Below, piece after piece: positions 19,787 to 29,183 of a DNA stretch of 36,680 bases. Under the pieces are notes generated by a model. It saw only the letters and a program-made list of their open reading frames with translations, ran no database searches and had not been told where the DNA came from. This DNA comes from Geobacter sp. (GTDB lineage Bacteria; Myxococcota_A; UBA9160; JADFDR01), in contig JADFDR010000004.1 of assembly GCA_018262735.1 (NCBI GenBank), positions 1-36,680 on the forward strand, in the 5' to 3' direction. Numbering within the stretch: the stretch's first letter is position 1; each line of letters begins with the position of its first letter. Position numbers and translations under genes: made by a program.

Positions 19787-22084
19787 TCATCCCAGCAATT
19801 CGAGGTTCGCGAACTTTAGCAAGACTGTCTTCACTCCGACCAGATCAAACCGAATCTGAAGTTTGCAGTTCGCACCTTGCCCAACGACGGAAATAATTTT
19901 TCCATCTCCAAAAACAGGATGCCGCACGCGGAGTCCTGTGCGAAGAGAGGGCTCTGTCGACTCGCCCCACTGACCATACGAATAGTCCACCCGCGCCTCG
20001 TCACGGCGGGGCGATGTCCTTTGCGCAAAGTGCGATTTGCTGCGTTGCTCCGACGAGCGCATCGCCGAATTTGCAAAAGCATGTTTGCGCAGATCAAGAA
20101 GTGCATGTGGAATTTCGCGCAAAAACCGCGACGGAACAGCAAAAGTCTTCGAGCCGTAGCGACGACGCTCGATGGCATACGTCAGCGTAAGCAACTGCAT
20201 GGCGCGCGTCATTCCGACGTAACAAAGTCGCCGCTCCTCCTCGATCCCTGTCTCATCCTTCGAGGATGCCGCATGTGGAAAGATGCCTTCTTCGAGCCCA
20301 ACCAAAAACACGATCGGATACTCGAGGCCTTTTGCCGAATGCACCGTCATCAAGGCCACACGATCGTCGCGATCGTCGTACCGATCCAAGTCCGAAACCA
20401 GAGAAACCTGATCGAGAAAAAGTTCGATCTTCGAACGCGTCTCTTCTTCAATGCCTGCATTTTGCGCGCTGAAATCCTCGGCACCGACGAGAAGTTCGCG
20501 CAAGTTTTCAAGACGACCCTCCGCTTCCGGCGTCGCTTCCTTTTCGAGCTTGCGTCGATAGCCCGTGCGTTCGAGCACCAAAGCCATCGCTTCGGCAGGC
20601 TCTTTGCCTGCGACTTCACACCCAAGCTCCTGCATCAACTGCACGAACTCGCGAATCTTCGTCGCTGCGCGCCCTTCTTCCTGCGCCACCTCACGAAGCG
20701 CATCGAAAGGCGCAATTCCTTTTTCATTGGCGAGTTGCTCCATTTTGTCCAAGGTGGTCTTGCCAATGCCGCGCGGCGGATTGTTCACAATTCGGTGTAG
20801 CGCAGCCGAATCTGCGGGATTGATCGCAAGGCGTAAATAGGCAAGTACATCCTTGATCTCCGCACGATCATAGAAGCGCATTCCGCCGACGATCTGATAC
20901 GGCACATCGTATTTGAGCAGCTCTTCTTCAAACGGCCGCGATTGCGCATTCGTCCGATAGAAAATGGCAAAATCTCGATACACACGTCCGTGTTCACGTG
21001 CCTGCAAAAGAATCTCGCGGATCACCGTCTGCGCTTCGTCGCGTTCGTCACTCGCTTCGTAAAGCTGGATCTTCTGGCCTTCTTTGCGATCCGTCCAAAG
21101 CGTTTTTTCTTGGCGACGGCGATTGTGCGATACGACCGCACTCGCACCGTCGAGAATGGGTTGCGTCGAACGATAATTGCGTTCGAGCTTGACGACCTGC
21201 ACATCGGGATAGTCGCGCTCGAAATCGAGGATGTTCTGAATGTCCGCACCCCGCCAAGCATAGATCGATTGATCGGGATCTCCGACGACACAGAGATTTT
21301 GATGCGCCGCTGCAAGCAACTTCACCAACGCATACTGCACACGATTCGTATCCTGATATTCATCGATCAAAACGTATTGCCACCGCGCTTGGTAATACGC
21401 AAGCACCTCGGGAAATTGCTGGAACAACAAAAGCGTCTGCAAAAGAAGATCGTTGAAATCGAGCGCATTGGCGTCGGCAAGCAAACGTTGATACGTCGCA
21501 TACACTTCGGCCGCTGTTTGTGAATCGAGATCGCGTGCACCTTGAATGGCCTGCGCTGGAAGCACGGCAGAATTCTTCCACTGATCGATCCGCCAAAGAA
21601 TTCGCTTCGGCTCATAGATCTTGGGATCGAGTTCGTGTTTCGCGAGCGCCTGCTTGAGCAAACTCAAACTGTCGTTTTGATCATAAATCACGAAACTTCG
21701 CGAAAGACCAAGGTGCCCGATGTCTTTGCGCAAAATGCGCACGCAGGTCGAGTGGAACGTCGAAACCCAGAGCGCCTCGGCTTCGGGACCGAGCAACTTT
21801 TGAACGCGCTCGCGCATTTCGCCGGCAGCTTTGTTTGTGAAGGTCACCGCAAGAATCGATTGCGGTGCAATACCGCAAACACCGACGAGATAAGCGATGC
21901 GTTGCACCAAGACGCGCGTCTTGCCGCTGCCAGCACCGGCCAAGATCAACACCGGACCTTTCGTCGCCTTCACGGCAGCAATCTGCTCGACATTCAAATT
22001 CGCGACGATTTCTTGCTCGAGCAAAACGCTCTCCTTCGTGCAACCAAGCACACTCCGAAAGCAAGAGTGAACTTTCAAATGCAA
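19787..22084 (-). CDS. UvrD/PcrA/Rep family SF1 DNA helicase
   Basis: 765 aa; LNVEQIAAV, ILAGAGSGKTRVLVQRIAYL, VLIDEYQDTN, VVGDPDQSIYAWRGAD, LMTVHSAKGLEYPIVFLVGLEEGIFPH. Start uncertain. Confidence 0.96.
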   Translation of the reverse strand: MHLKVHSCFRSVLGCTKESVLLEQEIVANLNVEQIAAVKATKGPVLILAGAGSGKTRVLVQRIAYLVGVCGIAPQSILAVTFTNKAAGEMRERVQKLLGPEAEALWVSTFHSTCVRILRKDIGHLGLSRSFVIYDQNDSLSLLKQALAKHELDPKIYEPKRILWRIDQWKNSAVLPAQAIQGARDLDSQTAAEVYATYQRLLADANALDFNDLLLQTLLLFQQFPEVLAYYQARWQYVLIDEYQDTNRVQYALVKLLAAAHQNLCVVGDPDQSIYAWRGADIQNILDFERDYPDVQVVKLERNYRSTQPILDGASAVVSHNRRRQEKTLWTDRKEGQKIQLYEASDERDEAQTVIREILLQAREHGRVYRDFAIFYRTNAQSRPFEEELLKYDVPYQIVGGMRFYDRAEIKDVLAYLRLAINPADSAALHRIVNNPPRGIGKTTLDKMEQLANEKGIAPFDALREVAQEEGRAATKIREFVQLMQELGCEVAGKEPAEAMALVLERTGYRRKLEKEATPEAEGRLENLRELLVGAEDFSAQNAGIEEETRSKIELFLDQVSLVSDLDRYDDRDDRVALMTVHSAKGLEYPIVFLVGLEEGIFPHAASSKDETGIEEERRLCYVGMTRAMQLLTLTYAIERRRYGSKTFAVPSRFLREIPHALLDLRKHAFANSAMRSSEQRSKSHFAQRTSPRRDEARVDYSYGQWGESTEPSLRTGLRVRHPVFGDGKIISVVGQGANCKLQIRFDLVGVKTVLLKFANLELLG

Positions 22085-22111
22085 TCCAAAATGCGAGGGG
22101 GCGCAGCGAGC

Positions 22112-23944
22112 TTACTCGACGGTGACACTCTTTGCGAGATTTCTCGGCTGATCGACGTCGGTGCCCTTGAGCGTCGCCACATGATAGGCAAGCAATTGCA
22201 GCGGAATCGTTGCGAGCACCGCCGCGAGATGCGACCCGAGATACGGAATGTAAATCACGTCACTCGCTTTCTCGACGATGCTTTCATCTCCCTGCGTCGC
22301 AATCGCAATCACTTTGCCGTCGCGCGAAACGACTTCTTCGAGATTCGAAATCACTTTGTCGTAAACCGGCCCACGCTCGGCAATCACCACGACCGGCATT
22401 TTTTCGTCGATCAACGCGATCGGCCCGTGCTTCATTTCGCCCGCCGCATATCCTTCCGCATGGATATAGGAAATTTCTTTGAGCTTGAGCGCACCCTCGA
22501 GCGCGATCGGGTACATCACGCCACGCCCCAGAAACAAAAAATCCTGTGCACGAAAATATTTTTGCGCAATCTCACGCACTTTGGTGTCAACCTGCAACGT
22601 CGCTTCGATCAAGCGCGGCAAAGCCAAAAGCTCATGCAGCGCTTGCCTCACCTCCGTCGCACCGAGCGTACCCTTCACGCGTGCAAGTTTGAGCGCAATC
22701 AAATACAACGAAACGACCTGCGTCGTAAACGCCTTCGTCGAAGCCACGCCGATCTCCGGACCCGCCTGGGTATAAACCACGTCATCGCTTTCGCGCGCAA
22801 TCGTCGCTTCGCGCACGTTGCACACCGCAAGCACACGCGCACCGTGACGCTTGCCTTCGCGAAGTGCAGCAAGCGTGTCCGCCGTTTCGCCCGATTGGGA
22901 AACGGGAATCACAAGACATTTGTCATCGAGAATCGGATGCCGGTAGCGGAATTCACTTGCAAGATCGACTTCGACCGGCACACGCGCAATCTGTTCGATC
23001 ATGTATTTTCCGACGAGACAGGCGTGCCACGCCGTGCCGCACGCCACCAAATAAATTCGGCGACAACGCTCGAGTTCCTCCTTCGTAAACGTGATTCCAT
23101 CGAGATCGACGTCGCCTTGTTCTTCCAATGCACGCGTGCCAATCGTGTCCGTGATCGCGCGGGGTTGCTCGAAAATTTCTTTCTGCATGAAGCGATCGAA
23201 GCCGCCCTTTTCCGCCGCGACTGGATCCCACTGGATCTGCTTTGACGAACGCACGACGGCATTGCCATCAATATCCAGAATCTTGACGCCCGCGCGCGAA
23301 AGTTCCGCGAAATCTCCATCTTCGAGGAAAATCATCTTTCGTGTGTAGGGAAGGATCGCAGGAATATCACTTGCCAAGAACACTTCTTGTTCGCCGAGGC
23401 CGAGAATGATCGGACTTCCACCATTCTTGGCAACGATGATTCGCTCTGGATCCGACTCGTTCATGACACCAAGCGCATACGAACCTTCAAGCTCGCGACA
23501 CGCCGCACGCACTGCACTCATAAAATCGGCATGTCTTGCATACTCTTCGTCGATCAAATGAGCAACGATTTCCGTATCGGTCTCCGACACAATTTTGCGT
23601 CCGATGGCTCGCATGCGTTCACGCAAGGTTCGATAATTTTCGATGATGCCATTGTGAACCAGCACGATCTTTCCGGCACGGTGCGGATGCGCATTGATCT
23701 CGGAAGGCTTGCCGTGTGTTGCCCATCGCGTGTGCCCAAGGCCAACGCACCCCGGGAGCGATTTGCCATCAAGGCTGTTTCGGAGCCCAATGAGTTTGCC
23801 TTGCGCACGGTGTGTCGTGATCGCACTTCCGTCGAAAATGGCGATGCCCGCCGAATCGTAGCCACGGTATTCGAGGCGAGCGAGCCCATCGAGCAAACGC
23901 TGCTTGGCTTGCTCTTTGCCAACGTAACCGACAATCCCACACAT
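22112..23944 (-). CDS. glmS: Glutamine--fructose-6-phosphate aminotransferase (isomerizing)
   Basis: 610 aa; MCGIVGYVG N-terminal Cys, GHTRWATHG, two SIS domains, C-terminal DVDQPRNLAKSVTVE. Confidence 0.99.
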   Translation of the reverse strand: MCGIVGYVGKEQAKQRLLDGLARLEYRGYDSAGIAIFDGSAITTHRAQGKLIGLRNSLDGKSLPGCVGLGHTRWATHGKPSEINAHPHRAGKIVLVHNGIIENYRTLRERMRAIGRKIVSETDTEIVAHLIDEEYARHADFMSAVRAACRELEGSYALGVMNESDPERIIVAKNGGSPIILGLGEQEVFLASDIPAILPYTRKMIFLEDGDFAELSRAGVKILDIDGNAVVRSSKQIQWDPVAAEKGGFDRFMQKEIFEQPRAITDTIGTRALEEQGDVDLDGITFTKEELERCRRIYLVACGTAWHACLVGKYMIEQIARVPVEVDLASEFRYRHPILDDKCLVIPVSQSGETADTLAALREGKRHGARVLAVCNVREATIARESDDVVYTQAGPEIGVASTKAFTTQVVSLYLIALKLARVKGTLGATEVRQALHELLALPRLIEATLQVDTKVREIAQKYFRAQDFLFLGRGVMYPIALEGALKLKEISYIHAEGYAAGEMKHGPIALIDEKMPVVVIAERGPVYDKVISNLEEVVSRDGKVIAIATQGDESIVEKASDVIYIPYLGSHLAAVLATIPLQLLAYHVATLKGTDVDQPRNLAKSVTVE

Positions 23945-23956
23945 TTTCGTGTCTCC

Positions 23957-25288
23957 TTACGCTTTTGTCTTACGATTTTTCTTTGACCACCCGGCAATAT
24001 GGATCTGCTCGGCACGCGCAATCGCGAGCGCATCCTCAGGCACATCTTCAACGATCGTGGCACCCGCAGCCACGCTCGCGCGTTTGCCAATACGCACCGG
24101 TGCGATCAAATTCGCGTTGCAACCGACGACCGCATCTTCTTCGACGATCGTCTTATTCTTCGCAGTCCAGTTGTAATTCACTGTGATTGCACCGCATCCA
24201 AGTGCAGCACGCGCGCCCAGCTCCGCATCACCGATATAAGAAAGATGATCGGCCTTGGCGCCGCGCCCGAGATGACTGTTCTTCACTTCGACGAAATTGC
24301 CGATGCGCACTTCGTCCTCAAGCCACGTATGAGGTCGCAAGTGCGCCATGGGTCCAAGAACGACACGATCGTCAATGCGACTCTCTTCGATGTAGGTATT
24401 CGCTTTTATGTGTACGTTTTTGCCAATCACCGACGATCCGGTAATCACGCAACCCGGCTCGATCACTGTGTCGGCTCCAACCTGCACATCGACGTCGATA
24501 TACGTCGTCGCCGGATCCACGATCGTAACCCCGGAGAGCATCAACTCTTCGAGCTTGCGCGCGCGCAGCACTGCCGCCGCTTGCGCAAGCTCGACACGCT
24601 GATTTACGCCAAGCGCTTGGTTCGCATCTTCGAGGCAAACAGCTTCCACCCTGTACTGCATTGCAATCGAGTGCTTAACAATATCCGTAAGATACAACTC
24701 GCCTTGTTCGTTCGAATCTTCAAGTCGATCGAGCGCTTTCCAAAGCAATGCCGCATCGACCAAATACACACCTGTGTTTCCCTCTTGAATCAAAAGCTCT
24801 TCGGGAGTTGCGTCCGTCGCTTCGACGATACGAATCACTCGTCCCTGGGTATCGCGCACGATTCGACCCGGCAACGCCACAGGCGCGGTGAGCAAAACCA
24901 GATCTGCTGCAGCTTGCCTCTTGCAGGTGGCCATTCGTTCGATCGTTTCGAGACGAAACAAAGGTGTGTCACCGTAAAGAATCAAAACATCGCCTGAAAA
25001 ATCGCGTAACGCTTCACGACATTGCAAGACAGCATGTCCTGTGCCGCGCTGCGAGGCTTGCAAAACAAACTCGGCACGCCCGGCAAACTGCGCTTGCACT
25101 TCCTCGGCATCACGTCCCACCACGACGACAAGCTTTCGCGGCGCTGTCGCTTCGGCGATTCGCAGGGAATATTCGAGAAGCGGCTGACCGCAAACGGAAT
25201 GCAACACTTTCGAGCGCTCGGATTTCATCCGCGTGCCCTTCCCGGCGGCAAGGACAATCACCGCAATATCATTTTCCGTGTCCGTCAT
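23957..25288 (-). CDS. glmU: Bifunctional UDP-N-acetylglucosamine pyrophosphorylase / glucosamine-1-phosphate N-acetyltransferase
   Basis: VIVLAAGKGTRMKSERSKVLH, hexapeptide-repeat C-terminus (LGRGAKADHLSYIGDAELG); start MTDTENDIAV at 25288; 12 nt upstream of glmS. Confidence 0.98.
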   Translation of the reverse strand: MTDTENDIAVIVLAAGKGTRMKSERSKVLHSVCGQPLLEYSLRIAEATAPRKLVVVVGRDAEEVQAQFAGRAEFVLQASQRGTGHAVLQCREALRDFSGDVLILYGDTPLFRLETIERMATCKRQAAADLVLLTAPVALPGRIVRDTQGRVIRIVEATDATPEELLIQEGNTGVYLVDAALLWKALDRLEDSNEQGELYLTDIVKHSIAMQYRVEAVCLEDANQALGVNQRVELAQAAAVLRARKLEELMLSGVTIVDPATTYIDVDVQVGADTVIEPGCVITGSSVIGKNVHIKANTYIEESRIDDRVVLGPMAHLRPHTWLEDEVRIGNFVEVKNSHLGRGAKADHLSYIGDAELGARAALGCGAITVNYNWTAKNKTIVEEDAVVGCNANLIAPVRIGKRASVAAGATIVEDVPEDALAIARAEQIHIAGWSKKNRKTKA

Positions 25289-25491
25289 TTTTCGATCCTG
25301 CCTTGGTCTTTTCCTGAGTCGGTGAAACCTCAAGAAAACTAAAAAATTCTGCACTGCTTTGCGTGAAATCTGCGTACTCGCGCGACATCCGTCGAGCGAT
25401 CGGAGCTTACACGCAAGCTACCGAAAGCAAATCCCTCTATGCCTGTCTTGCTTGCTTCGCCCACACTCGGTTCTTACAATCGTTTTGCCGC

Positions 25492-27204
25492 ATGAGCGGC
25501 CACACAAGCCCCATCGAGGTTTTTATCCAGATCCACGGCAACTGCAACGGACTCAAAGCAAGCCAAGTCCAACAACTCGAACGCCTCTATCGTCGGAAAC
25601 TCTCCCCCGATCAAATCTTGAGTCACGATCTTGCCAAAGCGTTGAGTGCAGTTTCTCAAGAAATTCGCCGCCAAGTCGGCGTTTTGGTGGATCGTCGCGG
25701 CAGCATCACCCATGTCATGGTCGGCGATGCACACTCGATCGAAATGCCGGATTGGGGACGTTTGCGTGCGGGGCGAGGACGTCTGCGCGGATTGCGCTGC
25801 CTGCACACGCATCTCGGCGAAGAGCCGCTCACCAACGACGATCTCGCAGATTTGGTTTTGCTTCGACTCGATGCCATGGTTGCAATCGAAACTCTCAATG
25901 ACGGATCGCCCGGATACGCGCACATCGCGGCGTTGCGCGCTGCAAATCAAGAAGGAAAGCCCATCGAAATTCTTGCACCCATTCTCCCGTCGCAAATCGA
26001 ACTTGATTTTCCGAGTTGGGTTCGCGAGCGCGAGGAAGAACTTGCAAGCCAAACCCAGACCAAGACCGTCGCACGCAGCGAGCGCGCAATTTTGGTTTGC
26101 ATCGCCACCGGCGAGCGCGGGGCGCTCGAACCCGAGGAAGCCTTGGCCGAACTTCGCGAGCTTGCGCGTTCGGCAGATGTCGAAGTCGTACACGAGATCA
26201 CGCAACATCGCGCCCGCCTTGATCCCAAGACGCTGATGGGCTCCGGCAAATTGCAAGATCTCGCAATTCAGGCGCTTTGGCATGACGCCGACCTCGTGAT
26301 CGTCGATCAAAACCTAAATCCAACCCAGGCACGAAATCTCGCCGCGCGTATGGAACTTCGCGTCATCGATCGCACGCAACTCATTCTCGACATCTTTGCG
26401 CAGCGCGCCAAATCGCGAGACGGCAAACTTCAAGTCGAACTTGCGCAACTCAAATATCGCCTGCCACGCCTCGTACACCGGGACGATTCCCTTTCGCGTC
26501 TCGGAGCAGGCATCGGCGGGCGCGGTCCGGGCGAAACCAAACTCGAAATCGATCGTCGCCGTGTGCGCGAACGCATCACACACCTCGAACGCGAACTCAA
26601 GAAAATGCGCCAAGGACGCCACGAGCGACGGAGACGGCGGCACGGCTTATCGATCGTGTCGATCGTGGGCTACACCAACGCGGGAAAGAGCACGCTCTTG
26701 CACGCTCTGACACAAAGTCATGTCCCCATCGCCGACAAGATGTTCGCAACGCTTGACCCCGCATCGCGGCGGCTTCGCTTTCCACGCGAACGTGACGTCA
26801 TCATTACCGACACCGTCGGATTCATCCGCGATCTGCCGCCCGATCTCGTCACCGCGTTTCGCGCCACCCTCGAAGAGCTCGAAGAGGCCGATGTGTTGCT
26901 GCATGTGGTCGACGCCAGCGCACCCGACTTCGAGCGTCGCATCGAATCCGTGCATCACATTCTTCAAGAAATCGGCCTCGCTCAACGGCCCGAGATTCTG
27001 GTTTTCAACCAAATCGATCGGCTCTCGACCGAAGAGTCTCTTGCGCTCGCGGAACGCTTCGACGCGATCCCCATCTCGGCCCTAAAAAAAATCGGACTCC
27101 ATCAATTGCTCGTGCGTGTAGACCAAGTGCTTTGGCAGAGCGAAACTTCGGAGTCTGAACTTTCCAGCTCACAAAGCCGAGATTTCGTGCCGGCCTCCGT
27201 CTGA
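25492..27204 (+). CDS. hflX: GTPase HflX, long form with N-terminal extension
   Basis: Start MSGHTSPIEVF at 25492; GIGGRGPGETKLEIDRRRVRERI, GYTNAGKSTLLHALT, DTVGFIRDLPPDLVTAFRATLEE. Confidence 0.95.
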   Translation: MSGHTSPIEVFIQIHGNCNGLKASQVQQLERLYRRKLSPDQILSHDLAKALSAVSQEIRRQVGVLVDRRGSITHVMVGDAHSIEMPDWGRLRAGRGRLRGLRCLHTHLGEEPLTNDDLADLVLLRLDAMVAIETLNDGSPGYAHIAALRAANQEGKPIEILAPILPSQIELDFPSWVREREEELASQTQTKTVARSERAILVCIATGERGALEPEEALAELRELARSADVEVVHEITQHRARLDPKTLMGSGKLQDLAIQALWHDADLVIVDQNLNPTQARNLAARMELRVIDRTQLILDIFAQRAKSRDGKLQVELAQLKYRLPRLVHRDDSLSRLGAGIGGRGPGETKLEIDRRRVRERITHLERELKKMRQGRHERRRRRHGLSIVSIVGYTNAGKSTLLHALTQSHVPIADKMFATLDPASRRLRFPRERDVIITDTVGFIRDLPPDLVTAFRATLEELEEADVLLHVVDASAPDFERRIESVHHILQEIGLAQRPEILVFNQIDRLSTEESLALAERFDAIPISALKKIGLHQLLVRVDQVLWQSETSESELSSSQSRDFVPASV

Positions 27205-27321
27205 TCCAAAAAAAAATGCCGCAACGCGTCCGCTTCTCTTTTTTTTGAAACATGCACATTTCCTTCCAAATAGCCTAAATAAATAATGAATTATCAAGAT
27301 ATTCCCATTCTGTACTCTTGG

Positions 27322-27392
27322 TTGACTTTATAACGCGCCGTGTTAAGTTCTCGCTCGCATTAAGTCCCTCGCAAAGGTGAAAAGCCTTTGCG
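27322..27392 (+). promoter_or_regulatory. Putative promoter and 5' leader hairpin of the phasin-like gene
   Basis: AT-rich upstream tract; TTGACT (27322-27327) with a weak TAAGTT -10 (27344-27349); hairpin CGCAAAGG-tgaaaag-CCTTTGCG (27370-27392) just before the AAGGAG RBS. Confidence 0.45.
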
Positions 27393-27418
27393 GATCACCC
27401 CAAAAAAGGAGAACTACC

Positions 27419-27859
27419 ATGGCTGAAGCCGCATCGGTTATCGAAGAAAACGTCGAAAAGATCCAAAAGACCTTCAAAAATCTCGAAGGCGATATCAAGA
27501 AAGACTGGAAGAAGCTGCATCACAACGTGCTGCAACAGAGCAAGAAGCTCGGCAAGAACGTTGAAAAGAAGACGGCTGCAGAGTGGAAGAAGATCAAAGC
27601 AACCCCGATCGGCAAGCGCGCCGACCACCTTGGCAAGCAAGTCGCGAAGCTCAGCAAGGACACGACGGCAAAGGCCGAGGGACTGCGCCGCGAAACGAAC
27701 AAGAAGTTCGAAGCCAGCGTGGAGAACATGCTCGGCGCCTTCCAAATCGCCTCGAAAGCGGAAATCGACAAGCTCGACAAGAAGCTCAATGCGATCACCC
27801 GCAAGCTCAAGGAAATCGAAGACGGCAAGGGCTCCAAGGCGGCGAAGAAAGAAAACTAA
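27419..27859 (+). CDS. Phasin-like / lysine-rich coiled-coil protein
   Basis: 146 aa MAEAASVIEENVEKIQKTF...; C-terminal IDKLDKKLNAITRKLKEIE resembles the PhaF/PhaI-type leucine-zipper region; strong RBS aaaaggag. Confidence 0.65.
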   Translation: MAEAASVIEENVEKIQKTFKNLEGDIKKDWKKLHHNVLQQSKKLGKNVEKKTAAEWKKIKATPIGKRADHLGKQVAKLSKDTTAKAEGLRRETNKKFEASVENMLGAFQIASKAEIDKLDKKLNAITRKLKEIEDGKGSKAAKKEN

Positions 27860-27887
27860 ACTACGCCCTTCTTGGATCGAAACCATG

Positions 27888-27924
27888 ACGCCCCGGTTGC
27901 AAACGCAATCGGGGCGTTTCTTTG
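27888..27924 (+). terminator. Rho-independent terminator after the phasin-like gene
   Basis: ACGCCCCGGTTGC-aaac-GCAATCGGGGCGT followed by TTCTTTG; 13-bp stem with one G-T wobble. Confidence 0.85.
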
Positions 27925-28037
27925 AGACGAAACTCGCGAACGACGCGCCTCCAAACAATTCCCGTGCCATTGCCGCCCATCTCGAGATTGGATGACGCGA
28001 TCGCGCAACGCTTTTTTGTGTCGAGCCGAAACCGAAA

Positions 28038-28134
28038 GCCCCGGATGAATCCCGCTTTGCAAATGCGAGTTGCATTTCCTACCGACGAAAAACATCAGCC
28101 CTGGAGTGCTCGAAAAATGGAATCGATCAGGGGC
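28038..28134 (+). repeat. Structured interspersed repeat, copy B
   Basis: Core GCGAGTTGCATTTCCTACCGACGAAAAACATCAGCCCTGG; arms GCCCCGGATGAATCC / GGAATCGATCAGGGGC. Confidence 0.75.
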
Positions 28135-28235
28135 TCCATCGATGCGAGCGCGGGGCATCCCATCTCGTAGCGGCGACGCCCTGCCAAGGCACCTCTCGCC
28201 TATGCGCAAAAAGACTCCGCCGCAAACCGGGGATT

Positions 28236-29078
28236 TCAGGAAGGCGCAGTGCTGCTTTGCTTGCGGCGAAAACGCGCCACGGCTTCGGCGGGCAATTGAT
28301 TGCTCTGCTCCAGGAGCTCACGAGCTTCGTTCTCTCCTGTACCGGTCAGATGCATCACGATGTCGAGTGCCCGCTCCTTCAATTTTTTCGAATTCGGCAT
28401 CAGGTGCGAAAGCAAGTTGCCATCCACGCGCCCTAATTTGATCATCACAGCTGTCGACAAAGTGTGTAACACCATTTTCTGTGCAAGACCTCCCTTCATG
28501 CGCGTCGATCCCGCAAGCACTTCCGGTCCCACGACTGGCGCAATGGCGATCTCCGCCATCTCGGCAAGCGGCGAAGACGGATTGCACGTAATCGCGATAC
28601 ACCGCGCACCGACGGAATGTGCGTACTCAAGTGCGCCGAGAGCAAAGGGGGTGTAGCCACTCGCCGAGAGCGCAACCACCGCATCGCCAAGCTGCAACCC
28701 TGCCGTCTGCAGAGCAAGCTTCGCATCCTCGGGATGATCCTCGGCGCCTTCGACGGCACGCTCAAGCGCAATCGAACCGCCTGCGATAATGGCTTGCACG
28801 CAATGGCGCGCCAAGCCAAAGGTCGGTGGAATTTCCGCTGCATCGAGCGCACCCATGCGGCCGCTAGTGCCTGCTCCAACATTGAACCAACGCCCACCGC
28901 CATGCAGCGCGCAAACCAAAACATCGACCGCCTCGACGATTTGCGGCAACACCTGCTCCACGGCTCCACACACTTTTGCGTCTTCCGCATGAATCAACGC
29001 AACGATTTCTTCGCTACTGCGTTGATCGAGATCACGCGACGATTCAAGTTCCTTTTCCGTCGGAAGTTTCGGTTTCAT
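28236..29078 (-). CDS. murQ: N-acetylmuramic acid 6-phosphate etherase
   Basis: 280 aa; WFNVGAGTSGRMGALDAAEIPPTFG, SASGYTPFALGALEYA, GSTRMKGGLAQKMVLHTLSTAVMIKLGRVDGNLL. Confidence 0.95.
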   Translation of the reverse strand: MKPKLPTEKELESSRDLDQRSSEEIVALIHAEDAKVCGAVEQVLPQIVEAVDVLVCALHGGGRWFNVGAGTSGRMGALDAAEIPPTFGLARHCVQAIIAGGSIALERAVEGAEDHPEDAKLALQTAGLQLGDAVVALSASGYTPFALGALEYAHSVGARCIAITCNPSSPLAEMAEIAIAPVVGPEVLAGSTRMKGGLAQKMVLHTLSTAVMIKLGRVDGNLLSHLMPNSKKLKERALDIVMHLTGTGENEARELLEQSNQLPAEAVARFRRKQSSTAPS

Positions 29079-29085
29079 CTCAGAA

Positions 29086-29178
29086 GCCTCTGATCCATCC
29101 CTCTTTCAAAAGACGATTTGATTTTTCACCGACGGAAAATATCATCCCGGATGTGCGGAAAATGGAATGGATCCGAGA
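29086..29178 (+). repeat. Structured interspersed repeat, copy C
   Basis: Core GACGATTTGATTTTTCACCGACGGAAAATATCATCCCGG; arms CTCTGATCCATCC / GGAATGGATCCGAGA. Confidence 0.75.
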
Positions 29179-29183
29179 TTCCC

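Noticed and set aside
21542-23245. 567-aa + strand ORF antisense to uvrD/glmS
   Set aside because: Spans the antisense of two clear housekeeping genes; composition typical of shadow ORFs.
27950-27966. Second sigma54-like match on the minus strand (TGGCACGGGAATTGT)
   Set aside because: The -12 element reads TTGT, not TTGC, and it points back into the phasin terminator with no downstream product.
28038-29178. Interpretation of the repeats as integron attC sites with murQ as a cassette
   Set aside because: No RYYYAAC/GTTRRRY core boxes at the arm bases and no integrase in the window; kept only as an unexplained structured repeat.
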